This document shows, piece after piece, positions 17,462 through 29,800 of a stretch of DNA of 43,568 bases. The DNA comes from JASFYU01 sp045046905 (lineage in GTDB: Bacteria; Bacteroidota; Bacteroidia; Flavobacteriales; Flavobacteriaceae): positions 1-43,568 of the forward strand of contig JASFYU010000071.1 in assembly GCA_045046905.1 (NCBI GenBank), read 5' to 3'. How positions within the stretch are numbered: the first letter of the stretch is position 1; each line of letters starts with the position of its first letter. Under the pieces are notes generated by a model. It searched no databases. It worked only from the letters and a program-made list of their open reading frames with translations, and was not told the origin of the DNA. Made by a program: the position numbers and the translations under genes.

Positions 17462-19147
17462 CTAGCTTTTTTGTTGAATTTTTGCCCAACTATCACGCAA
17501 ACCAACCGTTCGGTTAAAAACTAAGGAGTCAGAAGTTGAATCTGGATCTACACAGAAATACCCCAAACGCTGAAACTGTACCTGGTTGCCAATTTTGGCC
17601 TCTTTTAAGCTAGGCTCCAAATATCCTGTAATCACCTTTAAAGCATCCGGATTTATGAAATCCATAAAATCTTTGTCTTTGCGCGTATCCGGACTTTCAT
17701 CGGTAAAGAGCCTGTCATACAAGCGAACCTCTGCTTTCAAAGCATGGGCTATAGAAACCCAATGAAGGGTTCCTTTTACTTTTCGCAAACTCTCTTCAGA
17801 ACCACTGCCGCTCTTGCTTTTGGTGTCGTAGGTACATTGCACTTCAGTAATAGTGCCATCAGCGTCTTTTATACAACTTTCGGCCTTGATAATATATGCA
17901 TTCTTCAGTCTTACTTCACCCCCTAACTTCAGACGGAAAAATTTTCGATTGGCCTCTTCTTTAAAATCCGCTCTTTCTATATAGAGCTCTCTTGAAAAAG
18001 GAAGTTGTCGAGAACCCGCAGCAGCATCACCCGGATTATTCTCGGCATCCATCCATTCCTCTTCTCCTTCAGGGTAATTGGTGATTACCAGTTTTAAAGG
18101 ATCCAATACGCCCATAACCCTAGGGGCTATCCTATTCAAATGTTCTCGTACATGAAATTCTAACAGAGAAACATCGATAAGATTTTCACGTTTGCCAATA
18201 CCAATGGTTTCAACAAAATTCTTGATTGCTTCAGGGGTATAGCCCCTTCTTCGCATTCCTGAGATGGTGGGCATACGGGGGTCGTCCCAAGCTTTGACCA
18301 CCCCTTGCTCTACCAATTGCAGCAGCTTTCTTTTACTCACAAGGGTGTGACTAAGATTCCGGCGGGCAAATTCCCTTTGTTTCGGGCGTACCTTATTGGG
18401 GTCATATACCTGGTTGAGAAACCAATCATACAATTCACGATGCATGGCAAATTCCAAGGTGCAGAATGAATGTGAAACCTGTTCTATATAATCACTCTCC
18501 CCATGTGTCCAATCATACATCGGATAAATACACCAATCGGTATTTGTTCTGTGATGGGCCTTATGTAGCACTCTGTACATAATAGGATCACGCATTAGCA
18601 TATTCGAGGATGTCATATCAATCTTCGCCCGTAGCGCATGTTTTCCCTCATCGAATTTACCCTCTTTCATCGCCTTAAACAGTTCCAAATTTTCCACTAC
18701 AGAACGATTTCGAAACGGACTTTCAGTTCCTACCTCAGTCGGAGATCCTTTTTGAGCTGCCATTTCTTCCGAAGATTGACTATCGACATAGGCCTTTCCA
18801 TCTTTAATCAACAAAACTGCCCAATCATACAATTGTTGAAAATAATCAGACGCATACCGTTCGGTATTCCACTGATATCCCAGCCATTTTACATCGCGTT
18901 TGATTGCATCTACATACTCCTGCTCCTCTTTCGCAGGATTAGTGTCGTCGAACCTAAGGTTAACCGGTGCATTATACCGCTCTCCCAGGCCAAAATTCAA
19001 ACAGATAGAACTTGCATGCCCAATATGCAAATACCCATTTGGTTCAGGCGGAAAACGAAAGCGCAGTTGGTTTTTTGAAAAACCCCTGCTCAGGTCTTCC
19101 TCAACAATATGTTCAATAAAATTCAGAGATTTTGTCTCATTGCACAT
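17462..19147 (-). CDS. glnS: Glutamine--tRNA ligase
   Basis: Charges tRNA-Gln directly with glutamine. The 561-residue length fits bacterial GlnRS. The class I HIGH motif appears as PPEPNGYLHIGHASSICLNFG (residues about 32-52) and the KMSKS motif as LVSKRKLLQLV. Further GlnRS markers are DDTNPAKEEQEYVDAI, YDWTHGESDYIEQVSHSFCTLEF and the DDPRMPTISGMRRRGYTPEAI block. The ATG at 19147 is preferred over an in-frame TTG at 19180, because that TTG overlaps a perfect promoter box. No YqeY domain is fused to the C-terminus. The presence of both gltX and glnS in one region fits direct glutaminylation in this organism. Confidence 0.97.
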   Translation of the reverse strand: MCNETKSLNFIEHIVEEDLSRGFSKNQLRFRFPPEPNGYLHIGHASSICLNFGLGERYNAPVNLRFDDTNPAKEEQEYVDAIKRDVKWLGYQWNTERYASDYFQQLYDWAVLLIKDGKAYVDSQSSEEMAAQKGSPTEVGTESPFRNRSVVENLELFKAMKEGKFDEGKHALRAKIDMTSSNMLMRDPIMYRVLHKAHHRTNTDWCIYPMYDWTHGESDYIEQVSHSFCTLEFAMHRELYDWFLNQVYDPNKVRPKQREFARRNLSHTLVSKRKLLQLVEQGVVKAWDDPRMPTISGMRRRGYTPEAIKNFVETIGIGKRENLIDVSLLEFHVREHLNRIAPRVMGVLDPLKLVITNYPEGEEEWMDAENNPGDAAAGSRQLPFSRELYIERADFKEEANRKFFRLKLGGEVRLKNAYIIKAESCIKDADGTITEVQCTYDTKSKSGSGSEESLRKVKGTLHWVSIAHALKAEVRLYDRLFTDESPDTRKDKDFMDFINPDALKVITGYLEPSLKEAKIGNQVQFQRLGYFCVDPDSTSDSLVFNRTVGLRDSWAKIQQKS

Positions 19148-19168
19148 AACATATCTTTTTAAGAAACA

Positions 19169-19176
19169 CAAAAGTA
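19169..19176 (-). promoter_or_regulatory. Promoter -7 box for glnS
   Basis: TACTTTTG on the minus strand matches TAnnTTTG exactly, 21 bases upstream of the glnS ATG. A palindrome ACCTTTTAAAAAGGT at 19196-19210 lies just upstream, between the expected -33 and -7 positions. Confidence 0.5.
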
Positions 19177-19420
19177 GCAAAAATGCAGTAATACTACCTT
19201 TTAAAAAGGTTTCACACTACAATAAAAGCATTTCACAACACTTTTAAATAACCCTACAACATTAAATTTTCAAAACAGTAATTAAACAACATATTTGTTA
19301 TTAAATAGTCTGTATCATCGACAAACGTACATATTTAAGTTTACGATTATCAAATAGAGAACATTTTGTGCGATTTTACTGACTAGAAAAACAAGTAGGG
19401 GCCCTAAACTACGACTACTT

Positions 19421-21664
19421 ATGAAAACTAAATTACGAAACAGTACCCGTCTTATTCTAATTGCCGTTCTGCATTTATGTTTCGAACACGTTTCGGCACA
19501 GATTATTCTTAATGCTCCAGAATCCGCCGACAACCCTAATTTGGCCGGAAACTCGCCCTGGACTGCGATCTGCGCAGGTAGCAGTGGCTTCAATGAGTAC
19601 TTCGCTGAAATTTCATGGGCAGGTACGGCCAATGCGGATAATGAGTTCACTCTAGAACTTTCAGATGCAAGTGGAGATTTTACAAATGCAGTGGAATTGG
19701 CGAAAACAACTACTGAAAATACCAACAATCCTTTTGTCTTGCAATTTGCCATTCCGATAGATACTAGGGGAGAGGGTTACAAAATGAGGGTACTCAGTAC
19801 AAGTCCGGCTAATACGAGCCCGGCATCGGCCGCCTACAATATGTATTATATGGATATTACCACAAACATAAATATCAGTGAGCTTGGCGATGGCCAGCCA
19901 CCAGGAAGCGTTTGTGCCACTAACCCCATTACACTACAGGTAGATAATATAAGCAACCCAGAAACCTATCAGTACATTTGGTATAAGGGCCTTGACCCTT
20001 TAAGTGAAAAAAGTCATATTCTAAATGTAACCGAATCAGGAATGTACTATGCATTCGTTGATTATGGGCCAATTTGTACAGGTTCAGGAAATACAGATTC
20101 AAATATTGTCGATGTAACCATAGGGGGTGGGGGCCAAGGTATTTCTGTAAACCCTCCTACCAAAACAGCTTTATGTAGTGGCGATACCGAGACTTTAAGC
20201 ATCAACACCACCGACCCAGGGTGGAACTATCAGTGGTTCAAGGATGGTTCAAAAATCACTGGGGCAATAGCCACCTCCTACAGCGTAGATGCCTCTACGC
20301 CAGGATTCGAAGGTGATTATCAAATAGAAATTTCTGGAAATAGTATTTGTAATGAACAATCTGCGGCAATTACGATTACCAATGCCGATAACTTTACGAT
20401 TAGCCGTATCAATGATGCCAGCATCGTATTATTACCATCTCAATCAAAAACACTAAGTGTCAGCACCACGGCAAATACACCTTCATACCAATGGTACAGA
20501 AACGGAAGTACTATTGGCACAAATAGTAGCAGCTTGAATGTCACCCAAGAGGGTACGTATTATGTTGCGGTAACTCAAGGTGGCGGAACTTGCCCTGGTA
20601 CAGTTAAAAACGCTGAGGCAACAAGCCTTGTTGTTCCTGACTCCTTTGAAATTAGTATTGATTATGCAAGCGCGTATACCGCATGTATAAGCACGAATAT
20701 GGTACTTGAGGTAAAAACCATTACTGCAGTATTATCCGATGCCAGTACAATCGATGTTACCTCAGACCTTACATCTAGCTTTAGCTACCAATGGAAGAAA
20801 AATGGAACTGATGTTTCTGGTGAGGTCTCAAGCATGACCAGCCTAACAACAACGACTGAGAATGGTGATTATAGCATAGAGGGTACTTTAAACACTTATA
20901 ATGCAGTGTCTAATACGCTACCGCTTCAGCTTTTGACCAACGAAACCATATCCATCAGCAGTACTAGCACCGTCTATTGCAATACGACAGATACCATAAC
21001 AATCAGCACCACAACAGATTTGACTGGCGAAAGCTTCGAATGGCAAAGAGATGGCACAACAATAAGCACAGTCGCTACGGCCCTTGACCTTAACGAACCA
21101 GGAACCTACCGATTGGTTTTAGACAAAAATGGATGTTCACTGAATTCAAATGAAATTACGATTTCTCCATTGGATGAAAGTTTGATCACTTTAGACCCAG
21201 CGGGCGATATCATATTCCCTGAAGGTACATCAAGAACGGTAACGGCAAGTGGTGGTACCGCCTATCGATGGTATGATGCCAACAACCTTGAAATAGGCAA
21301 TACCCCATCGATGAGCTTTACTGAATCAGGAACATATACCCTAATTGCCAATATCCATAATTGTGAAATTATAAGACAACTCAATGTTTCTTATCTCGAA
21401 AACTTTAAGGTACCCAATGTGATTACCGTAAACGGAGATGGTATCAATGACCAATGGGTCATTCCCAATTCCTATTCCAACAAGGCTGATATAAATGTAA
21501 TTATATACAATAATGCCGGAGAAGAAATTTTAAATGAATTCGATTATAAAAATAACTGGCCGCAATCTTCTACTGCCTTTACAAAGCAGAATATGGTGTT
21601 TTTCTATAAGATAAGAAATGACCAAGAAGTATTGAAGCAAGGAACCATAACCGTTATTCGCTAG
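19421..21664 (+). CDS. sprC: SprC-like secreted Ig-repeat protein of the sprB locus
   Basis: A 747-residue exported protein. It has a signal peptide ending near VSAQ (residue 26), a beta-rich N-terminal part, about six Ig-like modules with the recurring core YQWFKDG, YQWYRNG, YQWKKNG, FEWQRDG and YRWYDA, each closed by a GTYY or GDY strand, and a C-terminal segment beginning VPNVITVNGDGINDQW that resembles the type-B type IX secretion domain. In Flavobacterium johnsoniae the operon order is sprC-sprD-sprB-sprF (established work), and this gene lies in the sprC position with 9 bases before the next gene. SprC supports SprB-dependent gliding there; its exact job is not defined. The assignment is by position and architecture, not by a sequence search. 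Confidence 0.8.
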   Translation: MKTKLRNSTRLILIAVLHLCFEHVSAQIILNAPESADNPNLAGNSPWTAICAGSSGFNEYFAEISWAGTANADNEFTLELSDASGDFTNAVELAKTTTENTNNPFVLQFAIPIDTRGEGYKMRVLSTSPANTSPASAAYNMYYMDITTNINISELGDGQPPGSVCATNPITLQVDNISNPETYQYIWYKGLDPLSEKSHILNVTESGMYYAFVDYGPICTGSGNTDSNIVDVTIGGGGQGISVNPPTKTALCSGDTETLSINTTDPGWNYQWFKDGSKITGAIATSYSVDASTPGFEGDYQIEISGNSICNEQSAAITITNADNFTISRINDASIVLLPSQSKTLSVSTTANTPSYQWYRNGSTIGTNSSSLNVTQEGTYYVAVTQGGGTCPGTVKNAEATSLVVPDSFEISIDYASAYTACISTNMVLEVKTITAVLSDASTIDVTSDLTSSFSYQWKKNGTDVSGEVSSMTSLTTTTENGDYSIEGTLNTYNAVSNTLPLQLLTNETISISSTSTVYCNTTDTITISTTTDLTGESFEWQRDGTTISTVATALDLNEPGTYRLVLDKNGCSLNSNEITISPLDESLITLDPAGDIIFPEGTSRTVTASGGTAYRWYDANNLEIGNTPSMSFTESGTYTLIANIHNCEIIRQLNVSYLENFKVPNVITVNGDGINDQWVIPNSYSNKADINVIIYNNAGEEILNEFDYKNNWPQSSTAFTKQNMVFFYKIRNDQEVLKQGTITVIR

Positions 21665-21673
21665 CCCACAACC

Positions 21674-23854
21674 ATGCTTAAAAGAAGTTTTATTTACTTA
21701 GTAGTAATCATCATTGCCTTATCAAGGGTCAATGCACAGGAAGATAGCCCGTTCGTAACCTATGACGTGCCCTCGCAGAATCTCTTGAAATATAACAGGT
21801 TTCTGATTAACCCAACCTTTTCCACGGTTAGGGAAGACAAATCCTATATCAATTTACTACATAGAAACCAATCGGTACAATTTGATGATAATAACCAGAA
21901 TTATTTCTTGAGTTATAGCGGCAGAATTAACGATCGAACCGGTCTAGGTCTTAGCATTTACTCACAACGCGAAGGCACTGTCAGTAATTTTGGCGTTTTG
22001 GCCAACTATGCCTATGGCGTAAAATTGAGCGATAAAAGTAATTTTACCTTCGGTGCCAATATCTCGTACTACAATAGTGGCTTTGACCAAAACAGAGCTA
22101 GTACCGTAGATCCCAATGATCCCTTATTGAATGGCTTACAGGATAGCAATCTATTATCTTTTCAACCCGGTTTTAATCTTTCCTATGGCAAATTTGATTT
22201 TGGTGTATTCGCAGAAAATATCTTCGATTACAACCTAAAGACCAGTACTTCAATAACAGCGTTCAAAGACAAAACGTTTTCAACTCATTTACAATATACC
22301 CATCAGTTTGAAAATGGCTCAGGAATGTTCGAAGATGGCCGATTAATGCCCTTGGCTCGTGCTAGAAAAGTAGGGGAGAGTGACCTTGTCCTAGGCGGTA
22401 GTCTTATCTTAGACCTTCCAAAAATAGGATGGTTACAGGGGGGCTATGACAGTTTTTACGGTGCCTCTGCTGGTGTAGGTTTTAACCTTAACCGAAGAAT
22501 TTCATTGGGGTATACCATGGAAAAAGGCCTGTCTAACAATTTTGATAATTTCGGCCTAACCCACGAAATCTCATTTGCATATTCCTTCACGCCAAATCTG
22601 ACTGAAGACCGAGTAATGCTTGAAGATAACGAAGATGAATCAGTAGATAATAAACGTACCGATGAGGTACTAGCCACAAACGATGAGATTGAAGAACTAA
22701 AAAGGAAATTAGCGGAAAACGATGCCATTCTCGCCGAATTAATGTTTCGACAAGACTCATTGGAAGCCGGTCGAAAAAATGATTTCGAACGGCGTTTTGA
22801 ACTCGTGATGCGCATGGTACGCAATGAAATCAATGGCACAAACCCCAGTCTTGAGAGAAAGGCCGAAGCACTTTTCCTTGCGCCTAGTAAGCAAACCAAT
22901 GCCCTTGCGCAAAACTCGACCAAGGATACAAACCCTAAAACTGAGCAAGATGCCATTGCCAGGATCGCTACCGATAGTAGGCCTGCTTCTGAACAAAACC
23001 GAATCACCTCTAAATTAGATGAACGTCATAAAGCCAACCCCGACGCCATAGCAAAGACCCTTACCAATAATAAGCCTCGAGCTACACAAAATAGAAGCAC
23101 GGCTAAAACAGCGCATACTAAACTGGCAGTTCAGGACAATACAAGAGCCACAGATAAGAGCCGTTCAAAGGACCAAAGCCCCATAAAGAGTAGAAAATTC
23201 AAAAACCTCGATGGGGTGGCTGACGGCTATTATGTGATTGCCAATGTATATAAAGGAGGGCATTATATGAATAAATTCATTGATGACCTTAGCCAAAAAG
23301 GCTTTAGGGCAGATTATATCGACAATCCGGAAACTGGCTTAAAATATGTGTATTTAGAACGTTTTGATACGTGGCAAGAAGCTGTTGACGCACATAATTC
23401 GGATTTGAACGGCACCTATTCAGGAAATAAGTGGATCCTGAATGTAGACAACCGCTATAGCAATGAGGCCTATGCCGAAAACGTAACTAAATTGAGCGAG
23501 AAATCTGCCAAATATGATATTGACATCCTTCAGAAAAACGTGGTAGTGAAAGACAAGTTGACAGCCATCGAAAACACCTCAAAAACGTACAGCATTAACA
23601 GTTCAGGTTCAGAATATTACATCATTGCCAATGTATTTGCCAATGGTAATAATGCAAATCGATTTGTTAAACTACTAAACTCTTACGGATTAAGTGCCGC
23701 ATATTTCATAAACCCCGACAACAACTATCGCTATGTTTATTTGAAGCGGCACGTATCTTGGAACAACGCCCTAATATCTTATTACTCCAAACTAAATGAC
23801 ACGTATGATGAGACCATGTGGATCATGCGAGTTACTCCAAACTTAATAACCTAA
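21674..23854 (+). CDS. sprD: SprD-like PorP/SprF-domain protein with coiled coil and SPOR-like modules
   Basis: A 726-residue protein. The signal peptide ends near VNAQ (residue 22). Residues about 25-310 are a PorP/SprF-type outer-membrane barrel (NPTFSTVREDKSYINLLHRNQ, TGLGLSIYSQREG, NLSYGKFDFGVFAEN). Then come an acidic stretch, a short coiled coil (about 340-385), a basic low-complexity linker (about 400-510), and two related modules near 517-593 and 648-726 (YYVIANVYKGG...KYVYLERF and YYIIANVFANG...RYVYLKRH) that look SPOR-like, so they could touch peptidoglycan. It sits in the sprD position of the sprC-sprD-sprB-sprF locus. Its stop codon TAA overlaps the sprB ATG by one base, which suggests translational coupling. 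Confidence 0.8.
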   Translation: MLKRSFIYLVVIIIALSRVNAQEDSPFVTYDVPSQNLLKYNRFLINPTFSTVREDKSYINLLHRNQSVQFDDNNQNYFLSYSGRINDRTGLGLSIYSQREGTVSNFGVLANYAYGVKLSDKSNFTFGANISYYNSGFDQNRASTVDPNDPLLNGLQDSNLLSFQPGFNLSYGKFDFGVFAENIFDYNLKTSTSITAFKDKTFSTHLQYTHQFENGSGMFEDGRLMPLARARKVGESDLVLGGSLILDLPKIGWLQGGYDSFYGASAGVGFNLNRRISLGYTMEKGLSNNFDNFGLTHEISFAYSFTPNLTEDRVMLEDNEDESVDNKRTDEVLATNDEIEELKRKLAENDAILAELMFRQDSLEAGRKNDFERRFELVMRMVRNEINGTNPSLERKAEALFLAPSKQTNALAQNSTKDTNPKTEQDAIARIATDSRPASEQNRITSKLDERHKANPDAIAKTLTNNKPRATQNRSTAKTAHTKLAVQDNTRATDKSRSKDQSPIKSRKFKNLDGVADGYYVIANVYKGGHYMNKFIDDLSQKGFRADYIDNPETGLKYVYLERFDTWQEAVDAHNSDLNGTYSGNKWILNVDNRYSNEAYAENVTKLSEKSAKYDIDILQKNVVVKDKLTAIENTSKTYSINSSGSEYYIIANVFANGNNANRFVKLLNSYGLSAAYFINPDNNYRYVYLKRHVSWNNALISYYSKLNDTYDETMWIMRVTPNLIT

Positions 23855-26800
23855 TGCAACTGAAATTAACCAAATATTTTCTTGTACTCCTTTTTCTGTT
23901 TCTAGGAAGTTTTACGGCCTTTTCGCAGGTAAAAAACAACTTCGAAGTCCGCTATGAAGCGGATATTCGTGGTGAACTAACCTTTATAGCAAACAATATT
24001 GTCAATAGACAGACCAATGGCTATTGGAGCGGCCCAAGTTGGAACAGGGTATGGAATCCAGCGGCAACACCGAATGACCCTTACAATTTAACAGGTAATT
24101 CGTCATCTTACAATGACAACCTGAACATGCAGTACATTGACGTTGATGGCGATGCCTCAACTTTTAGTTCAAGTAGTGCAACATTGGATGTGCCTGATGA
24201 AAGCTGCGCTAAGGTCAGATATGCCGGTCTTTACTGGGCCGCGGTATACGTCAACCCCGATCGGAGTAACATTGATAACATTAAATTTAAGATTCCGGGT
24301 GGGGTTTATCAAGATATAACGGCGGACGAAATCATTTTTGATGGCGATGGCGATGCAGACTTTGGATATTATAGCCCATATGCATGCTATAAAGATGTTA
24401 CCTCAATAGTATCCGCAATGCCAAACCCAGATGGGGATTATTTCGTAGCCAACGTAAGGGCAAGTTCTGGAAGTAGTATTTCTGGAGGTATTTCAGGCGG
24501 GTGGACGATGGTTATCGTTTATGAGAATCCAAACCTATCTGGCAGTAAATTTATTACGACTTTTGATGGATATGCCGGGATAAAATCTGGTCAAACAGTT
24601 GATATTCCCATTAACGGCTTTACTACACTACCAGCTCCTTTTAATGTTAATGCTAAAATAGGCGTAGCCGCCCTTGAGGGAGATAACAAAATCTCTGGTG
24701 ATGGATTGTCAATCAGCGCAGATAGTCAACCGTTTAGCCCGCTGGGCAATACCGTGAATCCGACCAACAACTTCTTTAATTCCAATATAACCATTGATGG
24801 TTCTATTATTAATACTAGAAACCCGAATAGTTTAAATACCTTAGGTTGGGACGTTGATTTGTTTCCAGTAGTAAATAACTTTAATAACGTAATTCCTAAT
24901 GATGCAACAACTGCCATATTTAGGGCGAGTTCATCTCAAGACAAATATGATATTTTCTTCGCCTCTTTCGATATTGAGATTATAGAGCCAAATATTGTAT
25001 TAGAGAAAAGGGTGGAGGATATCGCCGGAAATGATATTACCGGCCTAGGCGTAAATCTCGGACAGACCTTAGATTATGTATTATCGTTCCAGAACATCGG
25101 TAATGATGATGCGGACAATTTTACGATACGCGATGTGCTTCCCGTCAACATAACTTTGGACGAGCTCAATTTTGTACTACCTACAGGGGTAACCTACACC
25201 TTTGATCAAGCCACAAGAACCGTTGTATTTACTATTGCCAATGCCTTGGTGGAAGAAGGAGATCCGGTATACACCATTCGTATGCGGGTCAAGGTAGCCG
25301 AAAACTGTTTTGACTTTATCGATGCTTGTTCAGACCTGATCCAAAATTTGGCGTATTCCACGTATCAAGGAGTAGAAAATACCGCACAGATAACCGATGA
25401 TCCCAGTGTGACCGATTTTGACAGCTGTGGATTCGTTGTTCCAGGGGCGGCCAACTTTTTATTGGATGATCTTTCCGATTGTACCTTTATTCGTACCGTG
25501 GAACTATGTGGAGCCGATGTAATATTGGATGCGGGTGATAATTTTGACGAATATATTTGGGTACGTGATGATAATGGTAATGGCCTAATAGATCCATCGG
25601 ATACCGTATTGAATGATGGTGATCCCGACAATGACCCAAGTACATTAGTGGTCAATACAGTAGGCACATATATTGTAGACAAAATCGTTGCCGACCCCTG
25701 TAAAGGGTTTAAGGAAATTATCAATGTTGTTCCTTATGGCTCGGGTACAATTACAAATCCCATAATCGATTATTTTAATGCCGTAAACAGTGACGCAGAC
25801 CCTTCTAACGATTTGGCCGGGGAAATTGTGCAGTGTAGTATCGACAATGATTTATTGCCAAAATTATTTCTTTGCGGATTAAATGATACCAGGCTTTTAC
25901 AGGTGAATCTTATAGACGCTCAAAGTATTGTTTGGGAAAAATTAGACGAGGCAAGTTGCGCCTCTTCCGGGGATGATTGCGCAAATAAAAATCTTACATG
26001 TACCTGGAGCCCGGAAGGAACGGGAAGCAACTATACGCTCACCAGTGCCGGAAAATACAGATTGTCCATAACCTATCAAAATGGGTGTGGTAATCGATTT
26101 TATTTCAATGTGTTCCAGAATACTTTGGATCTCCTTTTCAACAAACAGGATATCATATGTACCGCTCCCGGAAATATCACTATTACCAACCTCGGCAATG
26201 GCTACGGATACCAATTGATAGATGTGGCAACAAGCGCGGTTTTAATCCCTTTTAGCAATAATAATGGTCCAAGTTTTGATTTTGGTCCCGGCGAAAATGG
26301 CGGCTATAGGGTTGAAGTTACACAATTTGATGCTTCTGGGGATCCGATTCCCGGAGCTTGTATCTTTAGCACACCCGACATAGGTATTCTGGAAAGAGAT
26401 TTTCAGGTCGTGGTTACGACTACTCCTGCATCATGCATCGCTTTAGGGTCCATTAACTTTCAAGTATCGAATGTAGATCCTAATTATGAATATGAAATCC
26501 GATTGGATGACGGTTCAAATGGAGGTTTAGGTACTTTGCTCGATAATGAAACTGCCCAACCTGATAACAATTTTACTTTTACCAATCTTAATCCTGGAAA
26601 TTATATCGCCATCACGAGGACCGATGATGGCTGTTTCTATAGTGAGCAAGTAACCATCGTCGATAATAACACTCTTGAACTAGAAGCTAGAATTTCACAA
26701 CATATTTCATGTAAGGAAGGAAATATACTAATGGAATCTTCTGGTGGGCAAACCCCTCACACTTATGCTATTTGGTCATTTGTTGATGAAGGTGGAACCA

Positions 26801-29800
26801 CAATGACATCGTACACGACGGCCAGTGACATACCTTCTTCGGAATTTCAAACAAGTGTGATTTTTGACGTTCTTATTCCGGGAGATTACACATTCATAGT
26901 TGTTGACAAAAATAATTGTTATACTTTTTCCAATACGGTAACAATTACGTTGGTTCCTTCGGTTCAATATGACCCTTCAACGGTAATCAATGAACAATGC
27001 TTCGGCGCAGCTGATGGTAGCATCTCATTTAATATCACTAATAGCAATGGCTTTAAATTAACTTTTTTCCTTTATGATGACAATAATATCGAACTCGACA
27101 ACAATACTTCTGGTGTTTTCACTGGATTAGCTCAAGGAGATTATACTATACGCCTTAACCAAAGGAAAGGTGGGAGTTCCTGTGATTTTTTTGATAATTA
27201 TACGATATCAGGACCAACAAACGGAATCTCTGGCATAGCTGTCGTCTTACAAGACTATACCTGCTTACAAAATGGTATTATTGAAGCCCAAAATGTTACC
27301 GGAGGAACTGCTCCCTATGAATACAGTATCAACGGTGTTAATTTCTTTAGCGGCCTAGGAGCGGAAACCTTTTCGAACCTGACCGATGGCACCTATACTA
27401 TTACCATACGTGATGCCAATCTCTGTACATTCGATACTTTAGTGGTTACATTAGACCCCCTAAACGAACCTAGTGACCTGACCTTTACATCAACCCAACC
27501 TAATTGTCCTGCCTTGACCTCTGATGTTACGGTAACCGTCATTGACGGCAACACTCCTTTTGTTTTTACCATAATTGCCCCAGCTGCAATTACCGCAACA
27601 TCAACTTCAGGCAGTTCAGCTAATTTTAACGGTTTAGCTCCTGATACCTATACGTTTAGGGTTACCGATGACAAAGGCTGTTTTTACGATGAAAGCTATA
27701 CTATTACAGCGGTTACCCCAATCAATGTAGTAGGACAATTAGTGAACAATATTACTTGTTTTTCTGATACTGACGGGGAAGCTCTTTTTACTGTTTCAGG
27801 ATTTAATACAAGTTACGATTATAGCGTTGCCGGCCCATCAACATTCACGGGTACGGGTGAAACTAACACTACAATTTCATTAGCCGGTTTAGATGATGGT
27901 ATATTTACTATAACCGTTACAGATACAGATACCAATTGTACAGATACTGCTATAGTTACCATAACAGCTCCTGCCACTGCTTTAACATTGAGTGCTGCTG
28001 AAACACAACCAACATGTACTTCAGACGGAAGTGTTGTTTTAACAACCACAGGGGGTTGGGGTAGTAATTCATTTACCCTTACCAGCCCAGACACGACATT
28101 ATTTGGAACCAATACAACGGGTTCTTTCACAAACCTGTTGCAAACAGGTGTTTATACCGTTTCGGTTACAGATGCCAACAACTGTATTGTAACAACAACT
28201 TTTGCTTTAGACCCAGCCGTAGCCCCAGTTCTGCAAATTGTTCCCAATAATGTTTGTTATGATAATGGGGTTGGGTTAACACTAACTGCCAATGTAACAT
28301 CCGGAGGTGACGGAAATTACCAATACAGCCTAAATGGTGGTGTCTATGGGGCAAGCAATGTATTCTCTGGTGTTTCTCCCGGAACACACATCATAACTGT
28401 TAGAGATGGCAATGATTGTACTGATACGGATGCTATTACCATAAACCCAGAGTTAACGGTTACTGCTTCAGCAGCAAACATTACCGCTTGTGGAGCCACA
28501 ACTGATGTCATCATAACTGCTGCGGGCGGAGATGGCAATTTTGTTTATGCCGTAATGGCAGATGGTGTTGTTCCTGCTTCTGGAGATTTTGGCGCTTCAA
28601 ATTCCATTACCGTAACTGGTGCTGGGGATTATGATGTATACGTTAGGGACAATAATGGAAATGTCAGTTTTTGTGAAGCCTTATATGACATTACCATAAC
28701 ACAGAATGCGCCGATTGCCATCACTCCCACTACAACTCCAAACACATGTTTTGGAAGTTCAACAGGCACTATTTCAATAGCCGTAACGGGGGGTGAGGCC
28801 CCTTATGATTACAGTATAGATAATGGTACAACTTATCAGGTCAGTGGAGATTTCTTTAATCTTTCTGCTGGCACTTACACTATTAGAATACGAGACAACA
28901 CCAATTGTGAAGAAACTGCTACTATTATTATTGCAGAGCCCAATCTAATTGTTGCCGAGGCACAATTGACCCAGAACTATACTTGTTTACAGCTTGGTGA
29001 AATTACCGTGGGCAGTGTTACACCCACTACAGGAGGCTCAGGAAATTATCAATATAGCCTAAATGGAGGAGCTTGGACAGCATCAACAACTGCAGGGGCC
29101 GTGTTCAACAATTTGGTTGATGGCACTTATTCCATAAATGTAAGGGATGCTAATGATGCTACATGTATGATTACCTTGCCCAATGTAATTATAAATCCAC
29201 TGCCCACAGAACCTACCTTAAGTTCTTCGGTAACCTATAATTGTGATGGAAGCGGTAACATTACCATATTGCCAAATGACCCTTCCTATACCTATAGTAT
29301 AGATGGGAATGCTCCACAGGTTGGGAATGTATTTAACAATATAGCGGTAGGAAGTCACAATATCATTGTTGATTATGGAGGTGATTGTACGGTGGGTATC
29401 ACAGTGTTGGTTGATGCAGGTAATGCCTTTGGAGCCAATACAACAAACACAACGAACATTTCATGTAATGGTGTTCTGGATGGTAGCATCACCTTTGAAG
29501 TTGAAAATTTTGATGTTGTCAATGGTTTTGAATACAGTGTGGACGGTGGTGCTTTTTCAGTACCACAAACAAGTTCGCCCATCACTGTAAGTGGTCTTGG
29601 TGCTGGTGTACATTCCATTGTGGTCAGGGATGTCTTGGACAATTCTTGTTCAATCACATTATCGGAAACGTTGACCCAGCCCAGTGCTGTTGTAGCTTCG
29701 GCTTTGATTACCAATGTGCTTACCTGTATTAATGGAGGCGCAACAATAACAGCAAGTGCAATAGGAGGGACGCCAAACTATGAATATCAATTAGAGGATA

